Positions 21,274 to 29,322 of a stretch of 36,255 nucleotides of DNA are shown here, one piece after another (within the stretch, counting starts at the first letter, position 1; each line of letters starts with the position of its first letter). The stretch is from the NCBI RefSeq assembly GCF_009916105.1, contig NZ_JAAAXQ010000029.1, positions 1 through 36,255 of the forward strand, in the 5' to 3' direction. A program made the position numbers and the translations under genes. The notes beneath the pieces were generated by a model, which worked only from the letters and a program-made list of their open reading frames with translations, was not told the DNA's origin and did not search any database. The stretch comes from Streptomyces sp. GC420 (GTDB lineage Bacteria > Actinomycetota > Actinomycetes > Streptomycetales > Streptomycetaceae).

Positions 21274-22479
21274 TCACCACCGCACGGGCAGGCTCCTCGG
21301 GCCGCGGATCAGCATGCCGGTGCGCCATGCCAGCGCCGCCGGGTCCGCGTCGAGGGTCAGGTCCGGGCAGCGTTCCAGCAGGCGCCGTACGGCGATGCGC
21401 GCCTCCAGCCTGGCCAGGGGCGCTCCCAGGCAGTAGTGGATGCCGTGGCCGAAGGCGACGTGGCCGCGGGCGTCGCGGCGGATGTCGAAGCGGTCCGGGT
21501 CCGGGAAGCGTCCGGGATCGCGGTTGGCGTCCGCGAGGGCGACGAGGACCAGTTTCCCTCCGCCCGGCACCACCGTTCCGCCGATGTCGACGGGTTCCGA
21601 GGTGAAGCGGTACGTCGGTGTCTCCACCGGCCCGTCGTAACGCAGCATCTCCTCCACGGCGTTCTCCATGAGGCCCTCGAAGTCGGCACGTAACGCCGCG
21701 AGTTGCTCGGGGTGGGTCAGCAGTGCGAGAACGCCGTTCGAGATGAGGTTGACCGTCGTCTCGTAACCGGCGACGAGCAGCAGCCAGGCCATGCCCATGA
21801 GTTCGGGAGCGGAGAGGTTCTCGCCGTCCTCGTCGGAGGCGTGGATGAGAGCGCTCATCAGGTCCTCGCCGGGCTGTTCCCGCTTGGCCCGGAGAAGCCC
21901 CGCGAGGTACTGGGACATGGCGGCCGCGGCTTCCTGGCGGGCCCCCTCGTCCGGGGAGCCGAGCGCCGTCCCGGTCCATTCGGCGAAGGAGTCGCGGTCC
22001 AGGAAGGGAACGCCGAGCAGTTCACCGATGACGCCGATGGGCAGCGGGAAGGACAGCGCGTCGACGAGGTCGGCGCGCCGTCCCGGCGCGGTGAGCATGG
22101 TGTCGAGCAGGGCGTCGGTCGTCTCCCGCACCCTCGGGGCCAGGGCCTCGACGCGGCGGGGGGTGAACTTGCTGCTCACCAGCTTGCGCAGCCTGGTGTG
22201 GTGGGGCGGGTCGGAACTCAGCATCGTGGTGCCCGCGGAGACCTGGCTGACGCCGAGGTCCGGCGCGGCGTTCTTCCAGTCCTTGGAGAGCCGGGGATCG
22301 GCGAGCACTGCCCTGCCTTCCTCGTACCCGACGACGAGCCAGGCGTCCGCGCCCTCGGGCATCCGGACCCGGTGCACGGGTCCCTTGGCGCGCAGGGCGG
22401 CGTAGACGGGATACGGGTCGCGGGTGAAATCCTCACCCAGCGCCGCCAGGTCGAGCGTCTCCTCGGTACCACTGGTCAC
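21274..22479 (-). CDS. Cytochrome P450 (CYP107-like), second of a tandem pair
   Basis: A 401-residue soluble bacterial P450. The I-helix oxygen-activation motif AGYETT is present, the K-helix ExxR is in VEEMLRYDGPVETPTYRF, and the heme loop FGHGIHYCLGAPLAR carries Cys350 as thiolate ligand. The N-terminus (EDFTRDPYPVYAALRAKGPVHRVRMPEG) and DPPHHTRLRKLVSSKFTPRRVEAL match the CYP107 family, which hydroxylates macrolides, steroids or fatty acids; the substrate is unknown. It lacks an adjacent ferredoxin and ferredoxin reductase gene. It follows a related P450 by 42 bases on the same strand and probably belongs to the kinase-regulator-P450 operon. Confidence 0.93.
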   Translation of the reverse strand: MTSGTEETLDLAALGEDFTRDPYPVYAALRAKGPVHRVRMPEGADAWLVVGYEEGRAVLADPRLSKDWKNAAPDLGVSQVSAGTTMLSSDPPHHTRLRKLVSSKFTPRRVEALAPRVRETTDALLDTMLTAPGRRADLVDALSFPLPIGVIGELLGVPFLDRDSFAEWTGTALGSPDEGARQEAAAAMSQYLAGLLRAKREQPGEDLMSALIHASDEDGENLSAPELMGMAWLLLVAGYETTVNLISNGVLALLTHPEQLAALRADFEGLMENAVEEMLRYDGPVETPTYRFTSEPVDIGGTVVPGGGKLVLVALADANRDPGRFPDPDRFDIRRDARGHVAFGHGIHYCLGAPLARLEARIAVRRLLERCPDLTLDADPAALAWRTGMLIRGPRSLPVRW

Positions 22480-22521
22480 GCTTCCCCCTATGTCCGGTCG
22501 GTCATATCGGCCGTGCGTTGG

Positions 22522-23709
22522 TCACCAACGCACGGGCAGACTCCGCAATCCGCGGATCAACAGGCCGGGCAGCCACTCCAGTCGGCCGCCGCCCGGCTCC
22601 GGGTCCAGTTCCAGTCCGGGGCAGCGCTCCAGCAGCGTACGCACGGCGATCCGGCCCTCCATGCGGGCAAGCGGTGCGCCGAGGCAGTGGTGGATGCCGT
22701 GCCCGAAGGCGATGTGTCCGCGGCTGTCGCGGCGGATGTCGAAGCGGTCGGGGTCGGGGAAGCGGTCCGGGTCGCGGTCACCGGCGGCGAGGGCCACGAG
22801 GACCAGGGAGCCGGGCGGGATCTCGGTTCCGGCGATGCGTACCGCCTCCCGGGTGAACCGGGGCGTCGTGGTCTCGACGGGGCCGTCGTAGCGCAGCATC
22901 TCCTCCACCGCCCCGTCGATCAGACCGTCCGGGTCGTTCCGCAGTGCGGCGAGCTGGCCGGGATGGGTGAGCAGGGCCCGTACGCCGTTGGAGATGAGGT
23001 TGACGGTCGTCTCGTGTCCCGCGATGAGCAGCAGATAGGCCATGCCGCGCAACTCGTCGGCGGAGAGCCGGTCGCCGTCCTCGGCACGGGTCCTGATGAG
23101 TGCGCTGAGGAGGTCGTCGGTGGGGCCCGCGCAGCGCTTGTCCTCGATGAGTTCGTCGAGGTAGGCGGCCATTTCCGTCAGCGAAGCGGTTTCGGAGTCC
23201 GGGCCGCTGGGGGCGACGATCTCGGTGGACCAGGCGCGGAAGGCCTCGCGGTCGCCGGGCGGGACACCGAGCAGTTCGCAGATGACGGTGATGGGGAGCG
23301 GGAAGGCGAGCGCGGAGACGAGGTCGGCGCGGCCCGCGGGGAGCATCGCGTCGAGGAGTTCGTCGGTGATCCGCTGGACGCGGGGCCGCAGGGCCTCCAC
23401 CCGGCGCTGGGTGAATTCCCTGGCGACGAGCTTTCGCAGCCGGGTGTGGCGGGGCGGGTCGGTGGCCAGCATGTACGTGCCCATGATGTCCTCGTCGATC
23501 ATGCTGGCGCCGGCGACGGCGGCCGATTTGCACAGCCGCGGGTCGGTGAGCGCTGCCCGTCCCTCCTCATGGCCGACGATCACCCATACGCCGTCGTACT
23601 CCGGGGTGCGCAGCAGGTGCACGGGCCCGGCCTCGCGGAGTCTCGCGTAGTACGGATACGGGTCGGCGGTGAAGTCAGCGGCATGTTGACGCAGGTCGAC
23701 GACGGACAT
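22522..23709 (-). CDS. Cytochrome P450 (CYP107-like), first of a tandem pair
   Basis: A P450 of about 395 residues with I-helix AGHETT, K-helix EEMLRYDGPVETTTPRF and heme loop FGHGIHHCLGAPLAR (Cys342 from ATG 23709). N-terminal blocks DPYPYYARLREAGPVHLL and TDPPRHTRLRKLVAREFTQRRVEAL resemble its neighbour, and both end in LLIRG or MLIRG followed by RSLPVRW. They are therefore paralogues, probably from tandem duplication. The start is uncertain: ATG 23709 (MSVVDLRQH) has GGGAAG four bases upstream and fits family length; ATG 23721 and GTG 23742 are alternatives. It follows the response regulator by about 40 bases and precedes the second P450 by 42 bases, so one transcript is likely. Confidence 0.92.
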   Translation of the reverse strand: MSVVDLRQHAADFTADPYPYYARLREAGPVHLLRTPEYDGVWVIVGHEEGRAALTDPRLCKSAAVAGASMIDEDIMGTYMLATDPPRHTRLRKLVAREFTQRRVEALRPRVQRITDELLDAMLPAGRADLVSALAFPLPITVICELLGVPPGDREAFRAWSTEIVAPSGPDSETASLTEMAAYLDELIEDKRCAGPTDDLLSALIRTRAEDGDRLSADELRGMAYLLLIAGHETTVNLISNGVRALLTHPGQLAALRNDPDGLIDGAVEEMLRYDGPVETTTPRFTREAVRIAGTEIPPGSLVLVALAAGDRDPDRFPDPDRFDIRRDSRGHIAFGHGIHHCLGAPLARMEGRIAVRTLLERCPGLELDPEPGGGRLEWLPGLLIRGLRSLPVRW

Positions 23710-23748
23710 CGGTCTTCCCATCCTCTCCGTCGAGGCCGGCACGTCCCG

Positions 23749-24747
23749 TCAGCCTACGTCGCCGTCCGCGTCGGCGAGACCCGCGTCGTGGACGAGGAGC
23801 GCGATCTGGACACGGTTGTTCAGTGCCAGCCTGGCAAGGATCCGGGACACGTGCGTCTTGACCGTGGGGAGGCTCATGTACAGGGCCGCCGCGATCTCCG
23901 CGTTGGACCGTCCGCGGCCCACGGCGAGCGCCACTTCCCTTTCCCTCTGCCCCAGTTCGGCCAGCCGGGCCCGGGCGGTCCGCCGTCGTTCGGACTCGCC
24001 CGGAGCGGCTCCCCGGCCGGTGACGTGGCCGATGAGCTGCCGGGTGACGCGGGGCGACAGGACGGGGTCGCCGGCGGCGACCCTGCGTACCGCCTCGACG
24101 ATCTGCGCGGGCGGCGTGTCCTTGAGTACGAAGCCGGCGGCGCCGGCGCGCAGGGCGCGCAGCACCTGCTCGTCGGCGTGGAAGGTGGTGAGGACGACGA
24201 CCTCGGGCGGCTGGGGGCGGGCACGGAGCCTTTCGGTGGCGGTGAGGCCGTCCACGGTGTTCATCCGGATGTCCATGAGCACCACGTCGGGGTGGTGCAG
24301 GTCGGCCAGTTCCTCGGCCTCCGCGCCGTCGCCGCCCTCGGCGACGATCTCCAGGTCGGGCGCGCCGCCCAGCATGAAGCGGAGCCCGGCACGGACGAGG
24401 GGGTCGTCGTCGATGACGACCAGCCGGATCCTTGCGCCGGGACCGCCCGTGTCGTGTGGCGCCGATGCGTCCCGGGGGGCATCGGGGTACTGGCGGACGG
24501 AAGGCCGCCCGTCCGGGGCATCCGGCGCGTTCCGCGCGTTCGGCGTGCCCGGACCGGCGGTCGCCGCCCCCTCGCCGCCGGGTAGGGCACCGGGGGCAGC
24601 GCCGGATACGGCACCGGGGGCAGCGCCGGGCCCGGCGCCTGCGGCCGGCGTGGTGGCGGGGCCGGCCGGGACGGCGCGGTCCGCCGGGGCCGGCGGCGTC
24701 GCGGGCCGCGGCCCTGCGGACGGCGGCGCACTCCTCTGCTCGGTCAT
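23749..24747 (-). CDS. NarL/FixJ-type response regulator with long Ala/Pro-rich N-terminal extension
   Basis: A 332-residue response regulator. The receiver domain begins at about residue 107 (IRLVVIDDDPLVRAGLRFML) with acidic Asp113-Asp115, phosphoacceptor Asp159 in VVLMDIRM, the Thr switch in VVLTTFHAD and the Lys of GFVLKDTPP. The LuxR-type HTH follows (LGQREREVALAVGRGRSNAEIAAALYMSLPTVKTHVSRILARL). What is odd is the first 105 residues: a disordered Ala/Pro/Gly-rich segment with a repeated GAAPGA unit, absent from typical NarL proteins. ATG 24747 overlaps the kinase stop by four bases (ATGA), so coupling to the kinase is expected. It probably controls the two P450 genes behind it. Confidence 0.93.
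   Translation of the reverse strand: MTEQRSAPPSAGPRPATPPAPADRAVPAGPATTPAAGAGPGAAPGAVSGAAPGALPGGEGAATAGPGTPNARNAPDAPDGRPSVRQYPDAPRDASAPHDTGGPGARIRLVVIDDDPLVRAGLRFMLGGAPDLEIVAEGGDGAEAEELADLHHPDVVLMDIRMNTVDGLTATERLRARPQPPEVVVLTTFHADEQVLRALRAGAAGFVLKDTPPAQIVEAVRRVAAGDPVLSPRVTRQLIGHVTGRGAAPGESERRRTARARLAELGQREREVALAVGRGRSNAEIAAALYMSLPTVKTHVSRILARLALNNRVQIALLVHDAGLADADGDVG
24586..24629. repeat. 24-bp direct repeat inside the response regulator extension
   Basis: GGCACCGGGGGCAGCGCCGG occurs at 24586-24605 and again at 24610-24629, with four variable bases between. It encodes the repeated GAAPGA/GALP segment of the response regulator's N-terminal extension, so part of the extension grew by duplication. 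Confidence 0.8.
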
Positions 24748-26024
24748 GTGGGCCACGGTAGCCAGGCATGCACGCGGAAACCGCCGTCCTCCGTACGATC
24801 GTGGCCGAAGCGGCCGCCCGCGAGGTGGGCGCGCTCCGCCAGCCCGTAGAGGCCCTGGCCCGCGCCCGTCTCCCGTACCGCGTCGGATCCCCTCTCCGCC
24901 GGACGGGACGGCGGCGGCCCGTTGCGCACCTCAATGGTCAGCCCCTCCCCCGGTCCGCCCGCCACCAGGACGGTCGTCTCCGCCCCGGGGGCGTGCTTGC
25001 GTGCGTTGGTCAGTGCCTCCTGCGCGATGCGGTAGGTGGTACGGCCCAGCCCGGCCGGTGCCACGGCGAGCTCGCCCACGCGATTGTCGAGGACGACCTT
25101 CATGCCGGCCTGGCGGGACTCGGCCACCAGGCGTTCCAGGGCGGCCAGGGTGGGCTGCGGGCGGTCATCGCCCAGGCTGCCGCCGGGGGCACGCAGCACT
25201 CCGATGATCTCGCGGAGGTCCTCCAGTGCCTGGTGGGCGCTGTCCCGGATGATGCCGGCGGCGAGGGCGACCTCCTCCGGCGGGGCGTCCCGGCGGAATT
25301 CGAGGGCACCGGCGTGCACGCTGAGCAGGGTGAGCCGGTGGGCAAGCACGTCGTGCATCTCGCGGGCCACTGATTCCCGGGCCAGCCGCTGTGCCTGCTC
25401 GGCACGCAGCGCGGCCTCGGTCTCGGCGCGCCGGGCCCGCTCGCGCAGGGAGAGGACGACGAGCCGCCCGGCCCGTACGAACATGCCCCAGCCGAATACG
25501 AGCAGCACCAGCAGGACGCCGATCACCACCGACCCGAGGTAGGACAGCCCGGGATCGGGGCGCAGCCACGGCTGGACGGGTGTGCACAGCAGCGCGGCGC
25601 CGCCGACGAGGGTGGTGGTCCTGAAGGGGCGGTGCACGGCGACCGTGAACAGGGCGACCAGCATCGCACCGGCCGCGCAGTGCGCGAAAGTGCCGGCCGC
25701 GGTCAGTGCCAGGGCGAGGCCCACCGGCCACCGGCGTCTCAGCCACAGCGCGGCGCAGGCGGCGGCGCCCAGCAACTGGTCCGCCGCGAGGAGGAGTTCG
25801 GAGATGTGAGGGGTTCGGGCGAGTTCGTCCGCCGCCACCATGCCGAAGAACGCGGCGAGCAGGAAAGCGGATATGTCGACGGCCCAGTCGCGCACGGTCC
25901 GGCGGGGCCTGGTCCGGCCGCCGTGTGCCTCCGGATCCGCCATGGCGGACGGCAGCAGCCACCGGTACTCGCGTGCGGTGCCCGGCGCCCGCGCCGGTGA
26001 GCCGGCCTCGGCCACGCTTGTCAT
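24744..26024 (-). CDS. Sensor histidine kinase (HisKA_3 type)
   Basis: A 426-residue membrane sensor kinase. The N-terminal half has about five to six hydrophobic helices (WAVDISAFLLAAFFGMVAA, LLLAADQLLGAAACAALWL, VGLALALTAAGTFAHCAAGAM, then LGSVVIGVLLVLLVFGWGMFV). The DHp helix has RESVAREMHDVLAHRLTLLS with His224, and the ATP-binding domain shows IAQEALTNARKHA, VRNGPPP and GQGLYGLAERA. This is the NarX/DesK-type class that pairs with LuxR-HTH regulators. No extracellular sensor domain of size is visible, so it probably senses the membrane or a membrane-embedded signal. ATG 26024 is used; a TTG at 26033 is the alternative. It heads the operon kinase-regulator-P450-P450. Confidence 0.93.
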   Translation of the reverse strand: MTSVAEAGSPARAPGTAREYRWLLPSAMADPEAHGGRTRPRRTVRDWAVDISAFLLAAFFGMVAADELARTPHISELLLAADQLLGAAACAALWLRRRWPVGLALALTAAGTFAHCAAGAMLVALFTVAVHRPFRTTTLVGGAALLCTPVQPWLRPDPGLSYLGSVVIGVLLVLLVFGWGMFVRAGRLVVLSLRERARRAETEAALRAEQAQRLARESVAREMHDVLAHRLTLLSVHAGALEFRRDAPPEEVALAAGIIRDSAHQALEDLREIIGVLRAPGGSLGDDRPQPTLAALERLVAESRQAGMKVVLDNRVGELAVAPAGLGRTTYRIAQEALTNARKHAPGAETTVLVAGGPGEGLTIEVRNGPPPSRPAERGSDAVRETGAGQGLYGLAERAHLAGGRFGHDRTEDGGFRVHAWLPWPT

Positions 26025-26203
26025 GGCCGACAAATCTACTCACTTCCCACGGCCGGGTGCCCGCCCCGCACCCGGACGACGACCAAAGTCACGACGCCCG
26101 ATACTTTCGGCGCACGGCCCGGCGACACCCGCATACCCCGGTCGTCGTGGTTGCGCCCGCCGGACGATGGACCGCCCCCTTCCCCGCCGCCGAGGATCGC
26201 CGT

Positions 26204-26410
26204 ATGAAGCGTTCTCTGGAGTTCGTCGGAATGGTCCTGCTGGTGGAGGGCGGTGGCGGCCTGCTCGCCGGACTCTCCGGCCTCACCCTGCCGGTCTGGA
26301 TCGTCCTGCCGCGAATCGGCTTCCTCGACGGGTACCAGGTGTTCTCCGGCGCGGTACTGGCGGTGCTGGGCCTGGCCGTGCTCGTGGCATCCGACCGCGT
26401 GGCGCGGTGA
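26204..26410 (+). CDS. Small two-helix membrane protein
   Basis: A 68-residue protein with two hydrophobic segments (FVGMVLLVEGGGGLLAGLSGL, about 7-27, and VFSGAVLAVLGLAVLVAS, about 46-63) separated by a short loop WIVLPRIGFLDGYQ. It looks like a membrane hairpin of unknown function. ATG 26204 is supported by GAGGA eight bases upstream. It precedes the CopD-like gene on the same strand by 115 bases, with a direct repeat in between, and is divergent from the histidine kinase gene. I do not recognise a named family. Confidence 0.65.
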   Translation: MKRSLEFVGMVLLVEGGGGLLAGLSGLTLPVWIVLPRIGFLDGYQVFSGAVLAVLGLAVLVASDRVAR

Positions 26411-26430
26411 CGGCACGGCCGGATCGTCAC

Positions 26431-26493
26431 CCCACGCGCGGACCGTCCGCGCAGACGGCCGTTGCACGGCCCCCACGCGCGGACGGCCGTTGC
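26431..26493. repeat. Interleaved direct repeats
   Basis: CCCACGCGCGGAC occurs at 26431-26443 and 26472-26484, and GACGGCCGTTGC at 26454-26465 and 26482-26493. They lie in the gap between the small membrane protein and the CopD-like gene. They could be slippage or a regulatory array. Confidence 0.6.
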
Positions 26494-26525
26494 CCGGCGC
26501 CGGGGCCACCGGAAATGATGCCCCG

Positions 26526-27506
26526 GTGACACAGCACCACGAATCACCCGACCAGGAATCCACCGGCCCGGTTCCGGCCTCTCCGCCGGGGGCGGGCATA
26601 CGCCCGTCCCCGGCCCGGATCGCGCTGGTCGCCGGCGGCCTGGCGGTCGCCCTGGTCCTCGCCCTGCGCGGAGTGGGGTTCGCCTCGCAGGGCACCGGCG
26701 AGCTGCGCATACCCGCCGCGGGGTCCACCACGGTCCTGCGGGTGGTGGTGTTCGCCGCTCTCGCCGTGCACCTCGGCGAACTCGCCGGTGCACGGTACGT
26801 CCCGCCCGGCCGCATGCCGCGGAGCTGGTCGCTCGGCGCCGCCGCGGGCGGTGCGCTCGCGTCGGCCGCGCAGATCGCCGCACCTGCGGGCGCGGGGCGC
26901 CTCGACCTCGCCACCGCCTACTCGTCCCGCGAGGGGGCGCTGCTCCTCATCACGGCCGATGCCTTCCTGGTGGCCGCCGGTTGTGTCTGGTTCAAGCGGC
27001 CCGGCCTGGCGGTGGCGCCGCTGGCCGTGGCCGTCGTCGCCGAGGCACTGCGGGCCCACCCCGAGTCGTACACCCCGCTGCTCGGCTCGGCGCTCACCGT
27101 GGTCCATCTGACCGCGGCGTCGCTGTGGACCGGCGGCCTGCTGTACGTGCTGCGGGTGATGCACCTGCGCCGGGACACCCCGTCCGGAGCCCGCGCGGCA
27201 CTCGCGCGCTACGCCCCGCTCGCCGTCTGGCCCGTGGTGGCACTGGCTGCCACCGGGACCGTGTCGAGTCTGCGGCGGCTGCCCCTCGACGTCATCGTGA
27301 CGACCGCGTACGGCAGGGTGCTGATCGCCAAGCTGCTGCTGTTCGCCTTCGTCTGCGCTCTCGCCGTGACGGCCAGGATCCGCCTCCGGCGCGGACGCAC
27401 CCCCGATACCCCCGCGCGCGCCGAACTCGCCCTGCTCGCACTGGTCGTCGTGGTCTCGGCGATCCTGACGGTCGTCCCCGACCCGCACTGGCTCAGCACC
27501 CGCTGA
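26526..27506 (+). CDS. CopD-family integral membrane protein
   Basis: A 326-residue protein with about eight transmembrane helices. The CopD core is visible as LGSALTVVHLTAASLWTGGLLYVLRVMHL with its conserved His, followed by YAPLAVWPVVALAATGTVSSL and AYGRVLIAKLLLFAFVCALAV, and a final helix ALLALVVVVSAILTVV. CopD proteins, often fused to or next to CopC, take part in copper import or resistance at the membrane. No copC or YcnI-type gene lies next to it, so the copper role is family inference. GTG 26526 is chosen because the hydrophilic leader then ends in the first helix; no strong ribosome binding site is seen. Confidence 0.85.
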   Translation: MTQHHESPDQESTGPVPASPPGAGIRPSPARIALVAGGLAVALVLALRGVGFASQGTGELRIPAAGSTTVLRVVVFAALAVHLGELAGARYVPPGRMPRSWSLGAAAGGALASAAQIAAPAGAGRLDLATAYSSREGALLLITADAFLVAAGCVWFKRPGLAVAPLAVAVVAEALRAHPESYTPLLGSALTVVHLTAASLWTGGLLYVLRVMHLRRDTPSGARAALARYAPLAVWPVVALAATGTVSSLRRLPLDVIVTTAYGRVLIAKLLLFAFVCALAVTARIRLRRGRTPDTPARAELALLALVVVVSAILTVVPDPHWLSTR

Positions 27507-27561
27507 AGGCCGGCGGGGCGGCAAGGACGTGGCAGCATTGCCCCATGCCCACCGCTTCTCA

Positions 27562-27598
27562 GGAAGGGGGCGCCCGGCCGGTTTGGGCGCCCCCTTCC
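27562..27598. terminator. Hairpin between convergent copD-like and RNase genes
   Basis: Perfect 14-bp arms GGAAGGGGGCGCCC (27562-27575) and GGGCGCCCCCTTCC (27585-27598) enclose a nine-base loop between two convergent genes. Confidence 0.75.
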
Positions 27599-27627
27599 GT
27601 CCGTGGGGGTGATGCGGTTGCCGGGTC

Positions 27628-28065
27628 TCAGCAGTCGTAGTCGATGAGGTCGAACGAGGCGTAGTGGTCGGAGGTGTAGTAGTCCTCCTCGTACGCCTGG
27701 CCTGTGACGATGCGCCGGGCGCCGCGCGTGCTCACGCCCGGGGTCTTCACCGTGTACTCGTGGTAGTAGCCGGTCGAGTGCGCGGGGAGCAGCCCTTCCC
27801 GGTTCTGGAAGACGGAGCCGTCCTGCGAGTACGGGAAGGGGCCGCCCCGAGCGATCAGTTCCAGGGTGTCGTACGCCTGGGAGGGCAGGTCGCCGTAGCA
27901 GATGCCGCCGTAGTCGGCCGCGGCCACGGCGACGGTCAAGGTGGCGGGGGCGCTGGTGGGGGCAGCGACCGCCGTCGTGGGGGCTGTCAGTGCGCCGCCG
28001 ACGAGGAGTGAGGTGACCAGGGCGCCTGCGGCGCCGAGACGTGTGATTCGTGGGGGAATCCGCAT
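27628..28065 (-). CDS. Secreted guanyl-specific ribonuclease (RNase Sa-like)
   Basis: A 145-residue preprotein. The N-terminal signal peptide MRIPPRITRLGAAGALVTSL to the AVAA region is followed by a short pro-region. The mature enzyme, about 96 residues, has GGICYGDLPSQAYDTLELIA, GPFPYSQDGSVFQNREGLLP, TGYYHEYTVKTPG with the catalytic Glu, TRGARRIVTG with catalytic Arg residues, and TSDHYASFDLIDYDC with the catalytic His. The first and final cysteines form the RNase Sa disulfide, so all active residues are intact. It cleaves single-stranded RNA at guanosine outside the cell. ATG 28065 fits the signal peptide; upstream starts have no support. No barstar-like inhibitor gene lies nearby. Confidence 0.93.
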   Translation of the reverse strand: MRIPPRITRLGAAGALVTSLLVGGALTAPTTAVAAPTSAPATLTVAVAAADYGGICYGDLPSQAYDTLELIARGGPFPYSQDGSVFQNREGLLPAHSTGYYHEYTVKTPGVSTRGARRIVTGQAYEEDYYTSDHYASFDLIDYDC

Positions 28066-28196
28066 ACGCAGCAGAATGACGCGCGTAGACGCCTGCCTCA
28101 ACCTCAACCACCGTAATTTTTCCCGGTGTTAACGTCGGCCGCCGGGAAAGTCCCTCGATGGCCGGACACGTTGGGGTTCCGCGGCAACCGGTGTGG

Positions 28197-29318
28197 TCAG
28201 CCGCCGAGTTCCCGGTGCCGTGCGGCCAGCCGGCCGGCTCCCGTCCCGGTCAGGGAGCCGAAGAGGCGCAGCCGGGAGATGCCCCCGTCGGGGTAGATGT
28301 CCATGCGGACGTGGGTGGCCGGGCGGGGCCGGTCGAGCAGGAAGCGGTGGTTGGTGTCGGGCTCCAGGCGGGTGCGGGCGAGGAGTTCGAACCATGCGCC
28401 GTCCTCGCCGTCACGGCCGGACAGGGAGACCCAGCCCGCCGCGTTGCCCTTGAGGCACGCGGTGTCGATCTCGACCGCCCGGATCTCGGACTGCTCCACC
28501 AGCCGGTAGCGGATCCAGTCGTTGCCCCTGTCGCGCCGCCGCCGGGTCTCCCAGCCGTCGTCCATCTGCCGCGAACGGCCGGGCCGGATGGTGTTGGCGG
28601 GAGGCGAGTAGAAGCGGTCGGAGGCGTCCTCGACCTGTCCCCCGTTCTCCAGGGCCACCACGTCGAAGGTGCCGAGGGCGGCGAGCCAGACGGGATCGGG
28701 CACCACTTCGCCGTACACCCGCAGCCTGGCCACACCGCCGTCGGGGTACTGGTTGAGGCGCAGGTGGGTGAAGCGCCGCTCGACGTCCACGGCGAAGCCG
28801 TTCGCGGCGTGCCCACCGACCTCCGTACGCGGGACGAGGGACACCCACTCCACCCCGCCGGACAGCAGTTGCTCGGGCGGGGCGGCGGGAGATGCGGAGG
28901 CGGCCTCGACCGACACGGACCGCGGGTGGTTGCCGCGGAAATGCGCCGTGTCCACGACGATGCCGCGGACCACTCCGGGTACGCCGAGACGCACCAGCGC
29001 CCAGTCGTGGTCGTCCGGCGCGGGATGCGGCAGGTCCGCGCCGGTGCCCCGGCGGCGGCGGGTCTCCCAGCCGTCCATGATCTTGCCCTTGTGGCCGAAG
29101 TGCTCGGGGTCGAACTCGGCACGTCCGGGCTTCAGCAGGTTCTCACGCTCGGCGAAGAACTCGTCAGCGGCGGCGATCACTCCGGCGCCGAGGCGGCGGT
29201 CGGCCAGGTCGGGGAGGTGCGCGAAGGGCAACTCCCCGGCGGGGGCGCGGTAGTCGGCGTAGGGGTCACCCCCGGCGTACGGGTTCGCGTCGCCCGTGAA
29301 GGATTCGATCGCCGTCAC
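28197..29318 (-). CDS. alc: Allantoicase
   Basis: A 373-residue allantoicase, hydrolysing allantoate to ureidoglycolate and urea. It has the two repeated jelly-roll halves of the family, each with the DGWETRRRR motif (MDGWETRRRRG and MDDGWETRRRRDRG), and the matching partners VVDTAHFRGNHP and EIDTACLKGNAAG. The C-terminal halves each end in MDIYPDGGISRLRLFG or LNQYPDGGVARLRVYG. Length is normal for the family. It starts five bases after the allantoinase stop and is co-transcribed with it; AllR-like control is expected. The product feeds ureidoglycolate to glyoxylate. Confidence 0.96.
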   Translation of the reverse strand: MTAIESFTGDANPYAGGDPYADYRAPAGELPFAHLPDLADRRLGAGVIAAADEFFAERENLLKPGRAEFDPEHFGHKGKIMDGWETRRRRGTGADLPHPAPDDHDWALVRLGVPGVVRGIVVDTAHFRGNHPRSVSVEAASASPAAPPEQLLSGGVEWVSLVPRTEVGGHAANGFAVDVERRFTHLRLNQYPDGGVARLRVYGEVVPDPVWLAALGTFDVVALENGGQVEDASDRFYSPPANTIRPGRSRQMDDGWETRRRRDRGNDWIRYRLVEQSEIRAVEIDTACLKGNAAGWVSLSGRDGEDGAWFELLARTRLEPDTNHRFLLDRPRPATHVRMDIYPDGGISRLRLFGSLTGTGAGRLAARHRELGG

Positions 29319-29322
29319 TGTG

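Noticed and set aside
21703..24585. 960-residue plus-strand frame opposite both P450s
   Set aside because: It mirrors the P450 and regulator genes on the other strand; both P450 heme loops are on the minus strand.
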